Shown here: positions 8,154 to 16,661 of the stretch, one piece after another | How positions within the stretch are numbered: the stretch's first letter is position 1 | Layout: each line of letters starts with the position of its first letter | Source: Shimia litoralis | Lineage (GTDB): Bacteria > Pseudomonadota > Alphaproteobacteria > Rhodobacterales > Rhodobacteraceae | Length of the DNA: 64,000 nt | Reading direction: 5' to 3' | NCBI RefSeq assembly: GCF_005518135.1 | Contig: NZ_SULI01000012.1 | Coordinates: forward strand, 27,207-91,206 | Position numbers and translations under genes: made by a program | Notes under the pieces: model-generated | Database searches by the model: none | Seen by the model: the letters and a program-made list of their open reading frames with translations, nothing else | Told to the model about the DNA's origin: nothing

Positions 8154-8956
8154 TGTGCGTCCTCCGTACGGCCCATGATCTCTTCTTCCATATCCCAAAT
8201 CATACCCAGAATTTCCTCTCGCCGTTCAGCGAACTCGGGATGTTTTTTGACGTCTCGAAGATCTTGGCCAACGCCCATATCCGCGAATGGCAGCTCATAT
8301 TCCTTGTGGATCCGCCCGGGGCGAGGTGCCATCACGATCAGGCGTTCCCCCAACAATAATGCTTCTTCCACCGAATGGGTGATCAGAATAATTGTCTTTC
8401 CGGTTTCCTTCCAAAGCTTAAGAACCAAACTTTGCATCTTTTCTCGCGTTAACGCATCCAGAGCGCCCAGAGGTTCATCCATCAAGATCACATCAGGGTC
8501 ATTGGCCAAACACCGCGCAAGCGAAACACGTTGCTGCATGCCGCCCGACAACTCGTATACCGCCTTTTCTTTAAAGTCCTGCAAGCCAACCACATCCAGC
8601 AGATGATCCACAATCTCGGCTTTTTCTTCTTTGGGCATCCCCTTCATCGAGGGGCCAAAGCCGACGTTTTCCCGCACGCTCATCCATTCAAAAAGAGCGC
8701 CCTGCTGAAACACCATGCCCCGTTCGGCATCGGGCCCAAGCACAGTATGGCCGTTCATCACAATCTGGCCCTCTGTCGGAGCCAAAAAACCCGCCAAGAT
8801 GTTGAGCAAGGTGGTCTTACCACACCCAGAAGGTCCCAAAACACTTAGCAATTCGCCTTCTTTAAGATGCAGGCTCACATCCTTGAGTGCCTGAACCGCG
8901 CCACCGTCGGGCAGGTCAAACCTCATTGAGATACTCTCGATCGACAGTCCTGACAT
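8150..8956 (-). CDS. tauB: Taurine ABC transporter ATP-binding protein
   Basis: 268 residues. The ATPase drives taurine uptake on the cytoplasmic face of TauC. Walker A is 'GPSGCGKTTLLN', Q-loop 'MVFQQGALFEWM', ABC signature 'LSGGMQQR', Walker B 'DPDVILMDEPLGALD' and switch His 'LITHSVEEAL'. It ends in a four-base ATGA overlap with tauC and follows tauA after a 94-base gap that holds two stem-loops. The sequence places it in the nitrate/sulfonate/taurine importer group. The taurine assignment rests on the adjacent tpa, tauR and xsc. Confidence 0.93.
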   Translation of the reverse strand: MSGLSIESISMRFDLPDGGAVQALKDVSLHLKEGELLSVLGPSGCGKTTLLNILAGFLAPTEGQIVMNGHTVLGPDAERGMVFQQGALFEWMSVRENVGFGPSMKGMPKEEKAEIVDHLLDVVGLQDFKEKAVYELSGGMQQRVSLARCLANDPDVILMDEPLGALDALTREKMQSLVLKLWKETGKTIILITHSVEEALLLGERLIVMAPRPGRIHKEYELPFADMGVGQDLRDVKKHPEFAERREEILGMIWDMEEEIMGRTEDAQ

Positions 8957-8986
8957 GGTCCGCCTTTCAATTTCAGTGGAAAATGT

Positions 8987-9013
8987 GGCGAGCCTTGTGA
9001 TCCAAGGCCCGCC
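8987..9013 (-). promoter_or_regulatory. Stem-loop in the tauA-tauB intergenic space (distal)
   Basis: Arms GGCGAGCCTT and AAGGCCCGCC pair with one mismatch around a 7-base loop. Together with the hairpin at 9026-9042 it probably stabilises tauA mRNA or limits read-through, giving more binding protein than TauB or TauC. This arrangement is common in ABC importer operons; the role here is inferred. Confidence 0.5.
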
Positions 9014-9025
9014 CTAAGATGGTAT

Positions 9026-9042
9026 TGAGGCTATGCGCCTCA
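9026..9042 (-). promoter_or_regulatory. Stem-loop in the tauA-tauB intergenic space (proximal)
   Basis: Perfect 6-base arms TGAGGC/GCCTCA around a 5-base loop, nine bases past the tauA stop. Confidence 0.5.
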
Positions 9043-9050
9043 GTACACTT

Positions 9051-10049
9051 TTACATGCCTTTGGCAGCAGCCAGCGGCGCAGTGTTCACAGATGCAGCAT
9101 AGCTATCCAATGCGCCATCAATGCTCCCGGCAGCCACAAATACGTCGGCCACACCTTTCATAAAGACAGCCGCGCCGCCACCAAGCCACTTGTCATCAAG
9201 TTGCTCATCAATTGATGGGAACGAGAACGTCATCAGAGACGATTTCGCGTCCTCTTCACTCATGCCGGCGTCTTTCGCAATGACGGGCAACATCTCTGCC
9301 ATGTGATCTCCGCTGTTCCACATCGCATTTGCGTCGGCTGTAACCTTGAGAAACTTTGCAAGCATATCACCTTCTTCAGCGACAAAGTTCGCAGGAGCGG
9401 CAGTCACGTCAAATACCAAAATTCCCAGCGCTTCCTTTTCCGCACCAGTCAGCAGGACATTCCCGTGTTCTTTCATACGGCGCAGACCACCGCCCCAGCC
9501 ACACGACATATCGACCGATCCCTGCGCAAGCGCTGCCGCGCCTTCAGCTGGGGCCATGTCGACAACATCAAGACCTCCGATGTCTACGCCAAAATGGTTC
9601 ATTTGGCTTAGGAAGCCATAGTGTGCAGCGGTTCCCAACGGCACTGCAACTTTCTTACCGGCGAGTTCGCTGGCACTGTCTTTGTCAATTTCCAGTGCGC
9701 TGGCAACAACGCAGTTGTCATTTTCGGAATAGCTCACTGCGACATCGACCGTTTGGATGTCTTGCCCTGCAGACGTCGCAACAACGAAGGGTGGAACACC
9801 TTGGCTAACCGCAATTTGAACATCGCCCGAGGCCATTGCCGCGCTCATCGCAGTGCCCGTGTCAAAGCTGACCCAGTTGATCGCGACGCCAAGTTCTTTC
9901 TCATAGGTACCCATGGCTTTGGCGTATTGGAATGGCATTGGCCACTCTAGAAAGTAGGCGACCGTAAGATCTTCTGCCATTGCGGCTTGCGCGCCGCTTA
10001 GCAAGGCAATCGCTGCAACCGCACCAGTCAACTTTCGTTTGATAGGCAT
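9051..10049 (-). CDS. tauA: Taurine-binding periplasmic protein
   Basis: 332 residues with a Sec signal peptide (MPIKRKLTGAVAAIALLSGAQAAMA, cleavage expected after AMA). The mature part, starting EDLTVAYFLEWPMPFQYAK, is a type-II solute-binding protein of the NitT/TauT class. It captures taurine in the periplasm for TauBC. The start at 10049 was chosen because a GGGAGA site lies just upstream and the signal peptide begins there. The 41 codons further upstream are not protein-like. First gene of the tauABC operon, divergent from tpa across a region with TauR-type repeats. Confidence 0.93.
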   Translation of the reverse strand: MPIKRKLTGAVAAIALLSGAQAAMAEDLTVAYFLEWPMPFQYAKAMGTYEKELGVAINWVSFDTGTAMSAAMASGDVQIAVSQGVPPFVVATSAGQDIQTVDVAVSYSENDNCVVASALEIDKDSASELAGKKVAVPLGTAAHYGFLSQMNHFGVDIGGLDVVDMAPAEGAAALAQGSVDMSCGWGGGLRRMKEHGNVLLTGAEKEALGILVFDVTAAPANFVAEEGDMLAKFLKVTADANAMWNSGDHMAEMLPVIAKDAGMSEEDAKSSLMTFSFPSIDEQLDDKWLGGGAAVFMKGVADVFVAAGSIDGALDSYAASVNTAPLAAAKGM

Positions 10050-10460
10050 ATATTTTCTCCCGTGTTGATCTGCACTCTTTGTGCATTTGTATCCGCCGGG
10101 CACTTGCGCCTCTTGCGGATTTGGACAGGGTTCGCGCCCCGACGCATTCAATCCGACGGGAAAATACATCACCGATCAACAACTATTTCACCTCAGACCC
10201 TTCTTTTGCTGTCGCCCTCCAACAGCCCACACCTTGGAACACCGACCCCTACCAACTTAAAAACAATGAATTTTCCACGAGATTTTCACAAAAATGCTCA
10301 CGGTAAAAAAAACTCGCTGGACTTATACATCAATAGCTCTGGCCCTATTGAATTGATGCAAAATCCAGCGAGGATGCCATCAGGATATACCGGATTCTTC
10401 CGGCCCATTTATGTTTCCCGAAAAGTAGGAAACTCCACTCACATAATACGAGGTGCACCG
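10050..10460. promoter_or_regulatory. Divergent tauA/tpa promoter region
   Basis: 411 bases separating two oppositely directed taurine genes. The tpa-proximal half holds the repeat cluster annotated at 10313-10372. The remaining part near tauA shows no clear CTGGAC-type repeat and no small gene. A GAGGTG ribosome binding site precedes the tpa ATG. Confidence 0.65.
10313..10372. promoter_or_regulatory. Candidate TauR binding region: two direct CTGG boxes plus an outer dyad
   Basis: CTGGACTTAT at 10317-10326 and CTGGCCCTAT at 10339-10348 are direct repeats 22 bases apart. They resemble the CTGGACTTAA/CTGGACCTAA pair that I recall as required for TauR binding at the Rhodobacter capsulatus tpa promoter. 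A third box, CTGGATTTTG, reads on the minus strand from 10368 to 10359, towards tauA. The outer ends CTCGCTGGA (10313-10321) and TCCAGCGAG (10364-10372) form a perfect 9-base dyad, and ATCAAT/ATTGAT blocks inside extend it. The site could serve both directions. Confidence 0.7.
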
Positions 10461-11861
10461 ATGGACGGCAACTTCAACGACAACGATCTGGACAAGGTCG
10501 TCTCCGCAGACAAAGCCCACGTATGGCATCACCTAACTCAGCATAAACCTTTTGAGACCAGCGACCCGCGCGTCATTATCGAAGGCAAAGATATGCGCGT
10601 TTGGGATCAAAACGGAAAAGAATACATCGACTCAGTCTCTGGCGGTGTATGGACTGTAAACGTAGGGTATGGGCGCGAGTCTATTGCCAAAGCTGTACAT
10701 GACCAATTGATGAAACTTTGCTACTTTGCGCAATCTGCTGGATCTATTCCCGGATCGCTGTTCGCGGAAAAGCTGATTTCAAAGATGCCGGGCATGAGCC
10801 GCGTCTACTATACCAACTCGGGTTCTGAGGCTAACGAGAAGGTTTTCAAGCTTGTCCGCCAAATTTCCCACAAGAAGTATGACGGCAAGAAATACAAGAT
10901 TCTGTTCCGGGACCGTGACTATCATGGTGGAACTCTTGCCACGATGTCTGCTGGCGGCCAAGACGAGCGGGTGATGCAATATGGTCCACTGGCTCCGGGC
11001 TTTGTACGTGTCCCGCATTGCATGGAATATCGCAAACACGAACTGGGTCTTGAGCATCTTTCCGGAGCCGAGTTCGGGCGGGCCGCCGCAGATTTGATCG
11101 AAGACGTCATCCTCAAGGAAGGTCCTGAGACAGTAGGACTTCTTTGCCTTGAACCTGTCACCGCGGGTGGCGGCGTCATCACTCCCCCAGAAGGATATTG
11201 GGAGCGCGTGCAGGAAATTTGTAAGAAATACGATATTCTGCTTCACATTGACGAAGTTGTTTGTGGCGTCGGGCGCACAGGAACCAAATGGTTTGGATAT
11301 CAGCACTATGATATCAAACCCGATTTTGTGACCATGGCAAAAGGCGTTGCCTCGGGCTATGCCGCGATTGCCTGTATGGTTGCCACAGAAGAAGTGTTCG
11401 ATTTGTTCAAAGACAATCCGGATGACAAGCTGAACCACTTCCGTGACATCTCTACGTTTGGTGGATGTACTGCAGGACCTGCGGCCGCGCTTGAAAACAT
11501 GCGCATCATCGAAGACGAAGGCCTGCTAGAGAACTGCACCGCAATGGGGGACCGCATGAAAGCGAATCTCGATGCGTTGATGGAAAAGCATGGCGTCATT
11601 GGCGATGTGCGTGGCAAAGGTCTGTTCCTTGGTGCAGAGCTTGTGAAAGATCGCGACACCAAAGAACCTGTAGCGGAAAAAGATGTGATGGCTGTTGTGG
11701 CCGATTGTGGCGCGCAAGGCGTCATTATCGGGGCAGCCAACCGTTCCATTCCAGACCGCAACAACGTCTTGTGTTTCTCGCCTGCGCTGATCGCCACAGC
11801 AGACGACATCGACGCGATCACAGATGCCGTTGACCGCGCGCTGACCAAGGTCTTTGGCTGA
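10461..11861 (+). CDS. tpa: Taurine:pyruvate aminotransferase
   Basis: 466 residues. This class-III PLP aminotransferase converts taurine plus pyruvate to sulfoacetaldehyde plus alanine. Visible features are 'WDQNGKEYIDSVSGGVWTVNVGYG', 'YYTNSGSEANEKVFKLVRQ', the Asp-containing 'LLHIDEVVCGVGRTG' and the PLP lysine in 'DFVTMAKGVASGYAA'. The ATG at 10461 has GAGGTG at good distance. The same frame stays open to 10062, but that stretch is the promoter region. The taurine assignment rests on similarity to known Tpa sequences and on location between tauABC and tauR/xsc. The alanine formed can be recycled by the alanine dehydrogenase at 33493-34611. Confidence 0.94.
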   Translation: MDGNFNDNDLDKVVSADKAHVWHHLTQHKPFETSDPRVIIEGKDMRVWDQNGKEYIDSVSGGVWTVNVGYGRESIAKAVHDQLMKLCYFAQSAGSIPGSLFAEKLISKMPGMSRVYYTNSGSEANEKVFKLVRQISHKKYDGKKYKILFRDRDYHGGTLATMSAGGQDERVMQYGPLAPGFVRVPHCMEYRKHELGLEHLSGAEFGRAAADLIEDVILKEGPETVGLLCLEPVTAGGGVITPPEGYWERVQEICKKYDILLHIDEVVCGVGRTGTKWFGYQHYDIKPDFVTMAKGVASGYAAIACMVATEEVFDLFKDNPDDKLNHFRDISTFGGCTAGPAAALENMRIIEDEGLLENCTAMGDRMKANLDALMEKHGVIGDVRGKGLFLGAELVKDRDTKEPVAEKDVMAVVADCGAQGVIIGAANRSIPDRNNVLCFSPALIATADDIDAITDAVDRALTKVFG

Positions 11862-11885
11862 TTTCAGCCCCAAAAATCCCCTACC

Positions 11886-11910
11886 GTGCTCGCGCCGTTG
11901 GCGCGGGCAC
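11886..11910 (+). terminator. GC-rich stem-loop after tpa
   Basis: Arms GTGCTCGCGCC and GGCGCGGGCAC form an 11-base stem with one mismatch and a 3-base loop, 24 bases past the tpa stop. No T-run follows, so termination may be partial and some tauR transcription may come from tpa. Confidence 0.45.
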
Positions 11911-12023
11911 TGCACTCTCGCACCAAGCGACTTTGGCACTGCACGCCCCCAACTGAACCGAAACGCTTGATTTCGATTCGCAATCAGGCCAGATTGGATG
12001 CTCAATAAGGCCAGAGCTTCCAC

Positions 12024-13487
12024 ATGACGATCGCCGTAGAAACGTTTTTTCTTAGCCCCCAATTTCAAGGCACCTTGCAATCACAAATTCAACAAATGAT
12101 TGCCGAGGGCATTTTGTCCGGCCGATTCCGTTGTGGGGAAAGGCTTCCATCCACGCGGAAACTGGCAACCCATTTGGGCATCAGTCGGATCACCGTCACT
12201 TTGGCTTATACCGAATTGCTCGCGAACGATTATCTGATGTCGCGCGGTCGGTCTGGATATTTTGTGTCCGAGAATGCGCCGGTTCCCCCAGATTTTTCCC
12301 CCCAACAACGCGGTGAAGACACGATCGACTGGTCGCGCGCAATCGGACGGCGTTTTACCGGAGGCGACACCCCCGTCAAACCGCAAAACTGGGCTAGCTT
12401 TCGGTATCCATTCATTTACGGGCAGGCCGATCCGACACTGTTTGACCATGCAAATTGGCGGCTATGTGCGCTTCAGGCTCTTGGGCAAAAGGATTTCACG
12501 GCCCTCACGACCGACTATTATGATCAAGATGACCCTCGGTTGGTCGAATTTATCGCGCGGAATACTTTGCCAAGGCGCGGTATCACGGCACGCCCCGAGG
12601 AAATCCTGATCACTTTGGGCGCCCAAAATGCGCTTTGGCTATCAGCACAAGTCTTGCTGACCCAGCGGCGTATGGCTGCCATAGAGGACCCCTGCTATCA
12701 CGCGCTACGCGATATCTTGACACAATCCAGGTGTCACTTGGCGCCTTTGCTGGTTGACCGGGATGGGCTTTTGCCCGACTCTATTCCGCCGCAAACGGAT
12801 GTTATTTTCACGACCCCCAGCCATCAATGCCCAACCACCGCAACCATGCCCATGGCCCGAAGACACGCGTTGCTCGAACGTGCGCGCGAACTGGACGCCC
12901 TCGTCGTCGAAGACGATTATGAATTCGAAATGTCCTTTTTGAACTCGCCATCACCCGCGCTCAAATCTCTGGATACAGAAGGGCGCGTGATCTACGTTGG
13001 GAGTTTCTCAAAATCGGTATTTCCCGGCCTTCGCCTTGGATATCTCGTCGGATCAGAAAGCTTTATCCGAGAGGCGCGCGCCCTGCGCGCCAGCGTCTTG
13101 CGCCATCCACCGGGGCACATTCAACGCACGACCGCCTATTTCCTGTCCCTTGGGCACTACGACGCCTTGGTCCGGCGCATTCGAGAAGCGCTACGCACGC
13201 GCCGCGCCGCGATGCAAAGCGCTTTGGACGAGCACCGGCTGACCATCGCGGGCCAGGGTGTCCATGGCGGATCTTCGTTCTGGATGCAGGCCCCAGATGG
13301 CATTGATACCGAAATTCTGGCGCAAACATTGCGAGAGCAAGGCGTTTTGATTGAGCCCGGACGTACGTTCTTTCATGGCACAGGCCGGCCACGCAATTTC
13401 TATCGTCTCGCATATTCATCCATACCAACTCAGCGTATTCCCGAAGGAGTGGCGCTGATTGCGGATGCGTTGCGCGCAAATACGTAA
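12024..13487 (+). CDS. tauR: MocR-type transcriptional activator of taurine genes
   Basis: 487 residues. The N-terminal GntR-type winged helix (about 15-85) includes 'RFRCGERLPSTRKLATHLGISRITVTLAYTEL'. The C-terminal aminotransferase-like domain (about 120-480) has the PLP lysine in 'YVGSFSKSVFPGLRLGYLVG'. This MocR architecture senses an amine through PLP. In Rhodobacter capsulatus TauR activates tpa in response to taurine. Here the gene sits between tpa and xsc, in front of both of which CTGG-type repeats occur. No repeat of that type was seen upstream of tauR itself. Confidence 0.92.
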   Translation: MTIAVETFFLSPQFQGTLQSQIQQMIAEGILSGRFRCGERLPSTRKLATHLGISRITVTLAYTELLANDYLMSRGRSGYFVSENAPVPPDFSPQQRGEDTIDWSRAIGRRFTGGDTPVKPQNWASFRYPFIYGQADPTLFDHANWRLCALQALGQKDFTALTTDYYDQDDPRLVEFIARNTLPRRGITARPEEILITLGAQNALWLSAQVLLTQRRMAAIEDPCYHALRDILTQSRCHLAPLLVDRDGLLPDSIPPQTDVIFTTPSHQCPTTATMPMARRHALLERARELDALVVEDDYEFEMSFLNSPSPALKSLDTEGRVIYVGSFSKSVFPGLRLGYLVGSESFIREARALRASVLRHPPGHIQRTTAYFLSLGHYDALVRRIREALRTRRAAMQSALDEHRLTIAGQGVHGGSSFWMQAPDGIDTEILAQTLREQGVLIEPGRTFFHGTGRPRNFYRLAYSSIPTQRIPEGVALIADALRANT

Positions 13488-13488
13488 A

Positions 13489-13521
13489 CTGGATATATTC
13501 TAGCGCACCCACTGGCCCTAA
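13489..13521 (+). promoter_or_regulatory. Candidate TauR box pair upstream of xsc
   Basis: CTGGATATAT (13489-13498) and CTGGCCCTAA (13512-13521) are direct repeats 23 bases apart, almost the same spacing as at tpa. The first begins two bases after the tauR stop. It suggests a TauR-dependent promoter for xsc-ackA and perhaps soeABC. Confidence 0.65.
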
Positions 13522-13587
13522 CCGCGCCGTGCTGCAGAACGTTATCGTAGCTAAAATTCAAGTTTCGCGATTCAGGAGAGAACCGCC

Positions 13588-15363
13588 ATGAAAATGACTA
13601 CCGAAGAGGCTTTCATCAAAGTCCTGCAGATGCACGGCATTGAACATGCTTTTGGCATTATCGGCTCTGCAATGATGCCCATCTCGGATCTGTTCGGTCA
13701 GGCCGGCATCTCTTTCTGGGACTGTGCCCACGAGGGGTCCGGCGGCATGATGGCCGATGGCTATACACGCGCAACTGGGAAAATGTCGATGATGGTGGCT
13801 CAGAACGGGCCAGGCATTACCAACTTTGTGACGCCCGTCAAAACCGCATACTGGAACCACACGCCATTGCTTTTGGTAACACCGCAGGCTGCCAACAAAA
13901 CCATGGGCCAAGGTGGTTTTCAGGAAGTTGAGCAAATGGCCGCATTCGCTGACATGGTCTGCTATCAAGAAGAAGTGCGCGACCCGTCACGCATGGCAGA
14001 AGTTCTGAACCGCGTCATCATGCAAGCCAAACGTCACAGCGCTCCGGCCCAGATCAACGTACCTCGGGACTATTTCACACAAGTTGTCGACATCGACCTT
14101 CCGGCCATCGTCGACTTCGAGCGCCCTTCTGGCGGCGAAGACGCCCTGAACGAGGCCGCGGCCCTGCTGTCATCCGCAAAGTTCCCCGTTATTCTGAATG
14201 GAGCAGGTGTAATTATTGGCGGTGCAATTCCTGCCTCGATGGATTTGGCCGAACGCCTTGATGCCCCTGTATGCTGTGGCTATCAACACAATGATGCCTT
14301 CCCTGGATCCCACCCACTTTTCGCAGGTCCCCTTGGATATAACGGGTCCAAAGCTGCCATGGAGTTGATCGCAAAAGCGGATGTTGTTCTTGCGTTGGGT
14401 ACACGCCTGAACCCATTTTCGACTCTACCCGGTTATGGCATGGATTACTGGCCTACAGACGCGAAAATCATTCAGGTCGACATCAACCCCGATCGCATCG
14501 GTTTGACCAAAGCCATCGCCGTGGGGATTATTGGGGATGCCAAAAAGGTCGCAACGTCCATCCTTGGAAAGCTCACCGATGACGCCGGTGATGCCGGGCG
14601 TTCGGATCGTAAGAACATGGTTTCAAAAGCCAAATCGACATGGGCTCAACAACTGTCTTCCATGGATCACGAAGACGACGATCCCGGCACGACGTGGAAC
14701 CAGCGTGCCCGCGCAGACAAACCCGAATGGATGAGCCCACGTATGGCGTGGCGCGCCATTCAGGCTGCACTGCCCAAGGATGCGATCATCTCGTCAGACA
14801 TTGGGAATAACTGCGCTATTGGCAACGCATATCCTTCGTTTGAAGCTGGCCGGAAATACTTGGCACCGGGTTTGTTTGGGCCCTGTGGCTATGGCCTGCC
14901 AGCCGTGGTTGGTGCCAAAATCGGTTGCCCTGACACGCCGGTTTGCGGGTTCTCGGGTGATGGTGCCTTCGGCATCGCCGTGACCGAGCTGACTGCCATT
15001 GGTCGCGAGGAATGGCCCGCCGTGACCCAAGTGGTGTTCCGAAACTATCAATGGGGTGCTGAAAAGCGCAACTCGACCCTGTGGTTCGACGACAACTTTG
15101 TTGGCACCGAGCTTGATACTCAAGTTTCATATGCCGGAATTGCCAACGCTTGCGGCCTCAAAGGCGTCGTAGCACGCACAATGGACGAGCTTACCGCGGC
15201 CATGAACCAGGCCATGCAAGATCAAAAGAATGGCATTACCACGCTGATTGAAGCGATGATCAACCAAGAACTGGGCGAACCCTTCCGCCGCGACGCCATG
15301 AAAAATCCAGTCGCCGTGGCCGGAATTTCTGCCGACGATATGCGTCCGCAAAAGGGCAGCTAA
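13588..15363 (+). CDS. xsc: Sulfoacetaldehyde acetyltransferase
   Basis: 591 residues. This thiamine diphosphate enzyme cleaves sulfoacetaldehyde with phosphate to acetyl phosphate and sulfite. The N-terminal ThDP pyrimidine domain has 'AFGIIGSAMMPISDLF' and 'WDCAHEGSGGMMADGYTRATG'. The C-terminal domain has the ThDP/Mg motif 'CGFSGDGAFGIAVTELTAIGR' followed by 'NYQWGAEKRNSTLWFDDNFVG'. The length and these Xsc-specific blocks separate it from acetolactate synthase. It lies four bases upstream of ackA and 100 bases behind tauR. Confidence 0.96.
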   Translation: MKMTTEEAFIKVLQMHGIEHAFGIIGSAMMPISDLFGQAGISFWDCAHEGSGGMMADGYTRATGKMSMMVAQNGPGITNFVTPVKTAYWNHTPLLLVTPQAANKTMGQGGFQEVEQMAAFADMVCYQEEVRDPSRMAEVLNRVIMQAKRHSAPAQINVPRDYFTQVVDIDLPAIVDFERPSGGEDALNEAAALLSSAKFPVILNGAGVIIGGAIPASMDLAERLDAPVCCGYQHNDAFPGSHPLFAGPLGYNGSKAAMELIAKADVVLALGTRLNPFSTLPGYGMDYWPTDAKIIQVDINPDRIGLTKAIAVGIIGDAKKVATSILGKLTDDAGDAGRSDRKNMVSKAKSTWAQQLSSMDHEDDDPGTTWNQRARADKPEWMSPRMAWRAIQAALPKDAIISSDIGNNCAIGNAYPSFEAGRKYLAPGLFGPCGYGLPAVVGAKIGCPDTPVCGFSGDGAFGIAVTELTAIGREEWPAVTQVVFRNYQWGAEKRNSTLWFDDNFVGTELDTQVSYAGIANACGLKGVVARTMDELTAAMNQAMQDQKNGITTLIEAMINQELGEPFRRDAMKNPVAVAGISADDMRPQKGS

Positions 15364-15367
15364 GTAA

Positions 15368-16537
15368 ATGAGTCGACCCGGCCAACAGGGCCCCATTCTT
15401 GTTCTGAACGCCGGGTCGTCCTCGATTAAGTTTGCATTGTTTGATACAATGCTGTCACCGATTTTGTCTGGAATGGCCGACGGGATCGGGGGCGCTTCTC
15501 AACTGCGGATCGCAGACACAGATTTCCCCCAAAACTTGCCCACCCACGAGGCAGCTCTTTCCGCGATACTTACGGGTCTGGGTCAATTGGGATTTCAGGC
15601 ATCCACCTTACGAGCGGCCGCACATCGCGTTGTTCATGGCGGTAAGAACCTCACCCAGCCAAGTCAGATTACACCGACCATACGCCAGCGTATACAAGCC
15701 AATATTCCCTTGGCTCCGTTGCACAATCCGCACAATTTGGCTGCGATTGACACGTTGGCCAAACTGGCCCCTGACTTACCGCAATTCGCGAGTTTTGATA
15801 CAGCATTTCATGCGACCAACCCTGATGTTGCGACCCACTACGCGGTGCCGCAACAGATCACGGATCGCGGTATTCGACGGTATGGGTTCCATGGCTTGTC
15901 GTATGCATCGCTTGTTGATTTATTTCCCGACCTCACATCGACACCGCTTCCCGCGCGAGTTCTTGCTCTCCACTTGGGGAACGGAGCATCCCTTTGTGCC
16001 ATTAAAGACGGCCGGTCAGTTGCCACCACGATGGGGTACTCTCCGCTTGAGGGGCTCACAATGGGCACACGCGCAGGATCACTTGACGCGAACGCCGTCC
16101 TCCGGCTTGTCGAAGAAGATGGATTGGATGTAACACGCGACCTGCTCAACAGCAAAAGCGGCTTGCTTGGCCTTTCCAACGGAACATCCGACATGCGCGC
16201 CCTGTTGGCGCAAGGAACGGCACAGGCCGATTTTGCAATCGAGCATTTTTGCTATTGGGCCGCACGGCACGCTGGATCAATGATCGCAGCAATGCAGGGT
16301 GTGGATGCCTTGGTTTTCACTGGCGGAATCGGAGAAAACAGCCCCGAAATCCGCAGACGGATTGTGGCTAATCTTGGCTGGACTGGCGCGGGCATGGATC
16401 GGGCATACAACCAATCGAATGCACTTCGCTTAAGCCCACAAACCTCAAGGACGCCAGTTTGGATTGTGCCGGCACAGGAAGAACGCAAAATTGCTGCTGA
16501 TGCGCTGACATTGCTCGCGCAAGGAGCACGATTTTGA
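15368..16537 (+). CDS. ackA: Acetate kinase
   Basis: 389 residues. Converts the acetyl phosphate made by Xsc, with ADP, to acetate and ATP. The nucleotide-fold start 'ILVLNAGSSSIKFALFD' and 'LHLGNGASLCAIKDGRSVATTMGYSPLEGL' are acetokinase signatures, as is 'VFTGGIGENSPEIRRR' near the C terminus. Many roseobacters carry phosphotransacetylase next to xsc. The use of a kinase here means direct ATP formation, with acetate then re-activated or released. It follows xsc after four bases, so the two are one operon. Confidence 0.93.
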   Translation: MSRPGQQGPILVLNAGSSSIKFALFDTMLSPILSGMADGIGGASQLRIADTDFPQNLPTHEAALSAILTGLGQLGFQASTLRAAAHRVVHGGKNLTQPSQITPTIRQRIQANIPLAPLHNPHNLAAIDTLAKLAPDLPQFASFDTAFHATNPDVATHYAVPQQITDRGIRRYGFHGLSYASLVDLFPDLTSTPLPARVLALHLGNGASLCAIKDGRSVATTMGYSPLEGLTMGTRAGSLDANAVLRLVEEDGLDVTRDLLNSKSGLLGLSNGTSDMRALLAQGTAQADFAIEHFCYWAARHAGSMIAAMQGVDALVFTGGIGENSPEIRRRIVANLGWTGAGMDRAYNQSNALRLSPQTSRTPVWIVPAQEERKIAADALTLLAQGARF

Positions 16538-16661
16538 GAATTATTTTCCACGCTAATTGCGAAACCCAAGAAACTTTGACTACGATCAAGCGCATGTTCG
16601 GAAAAATGTCGCGAACCTCAGCTATCTCTTCTAACGTATCCGAAACAGGCAAGGACCGCGC

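Noticed and set aside
10062..10460. In-frame N-terminal extension of tpa by 133 codons
   Set aside because: It covers the promoter and TauR repeats, is not protein-like, and the ATG at 10461 has a good ribosome binding site and matches the family start.
10779..11438. 219-codon minus-strand frame
   Set aside because: Antisense shadow of tpa, without start signal or family match.
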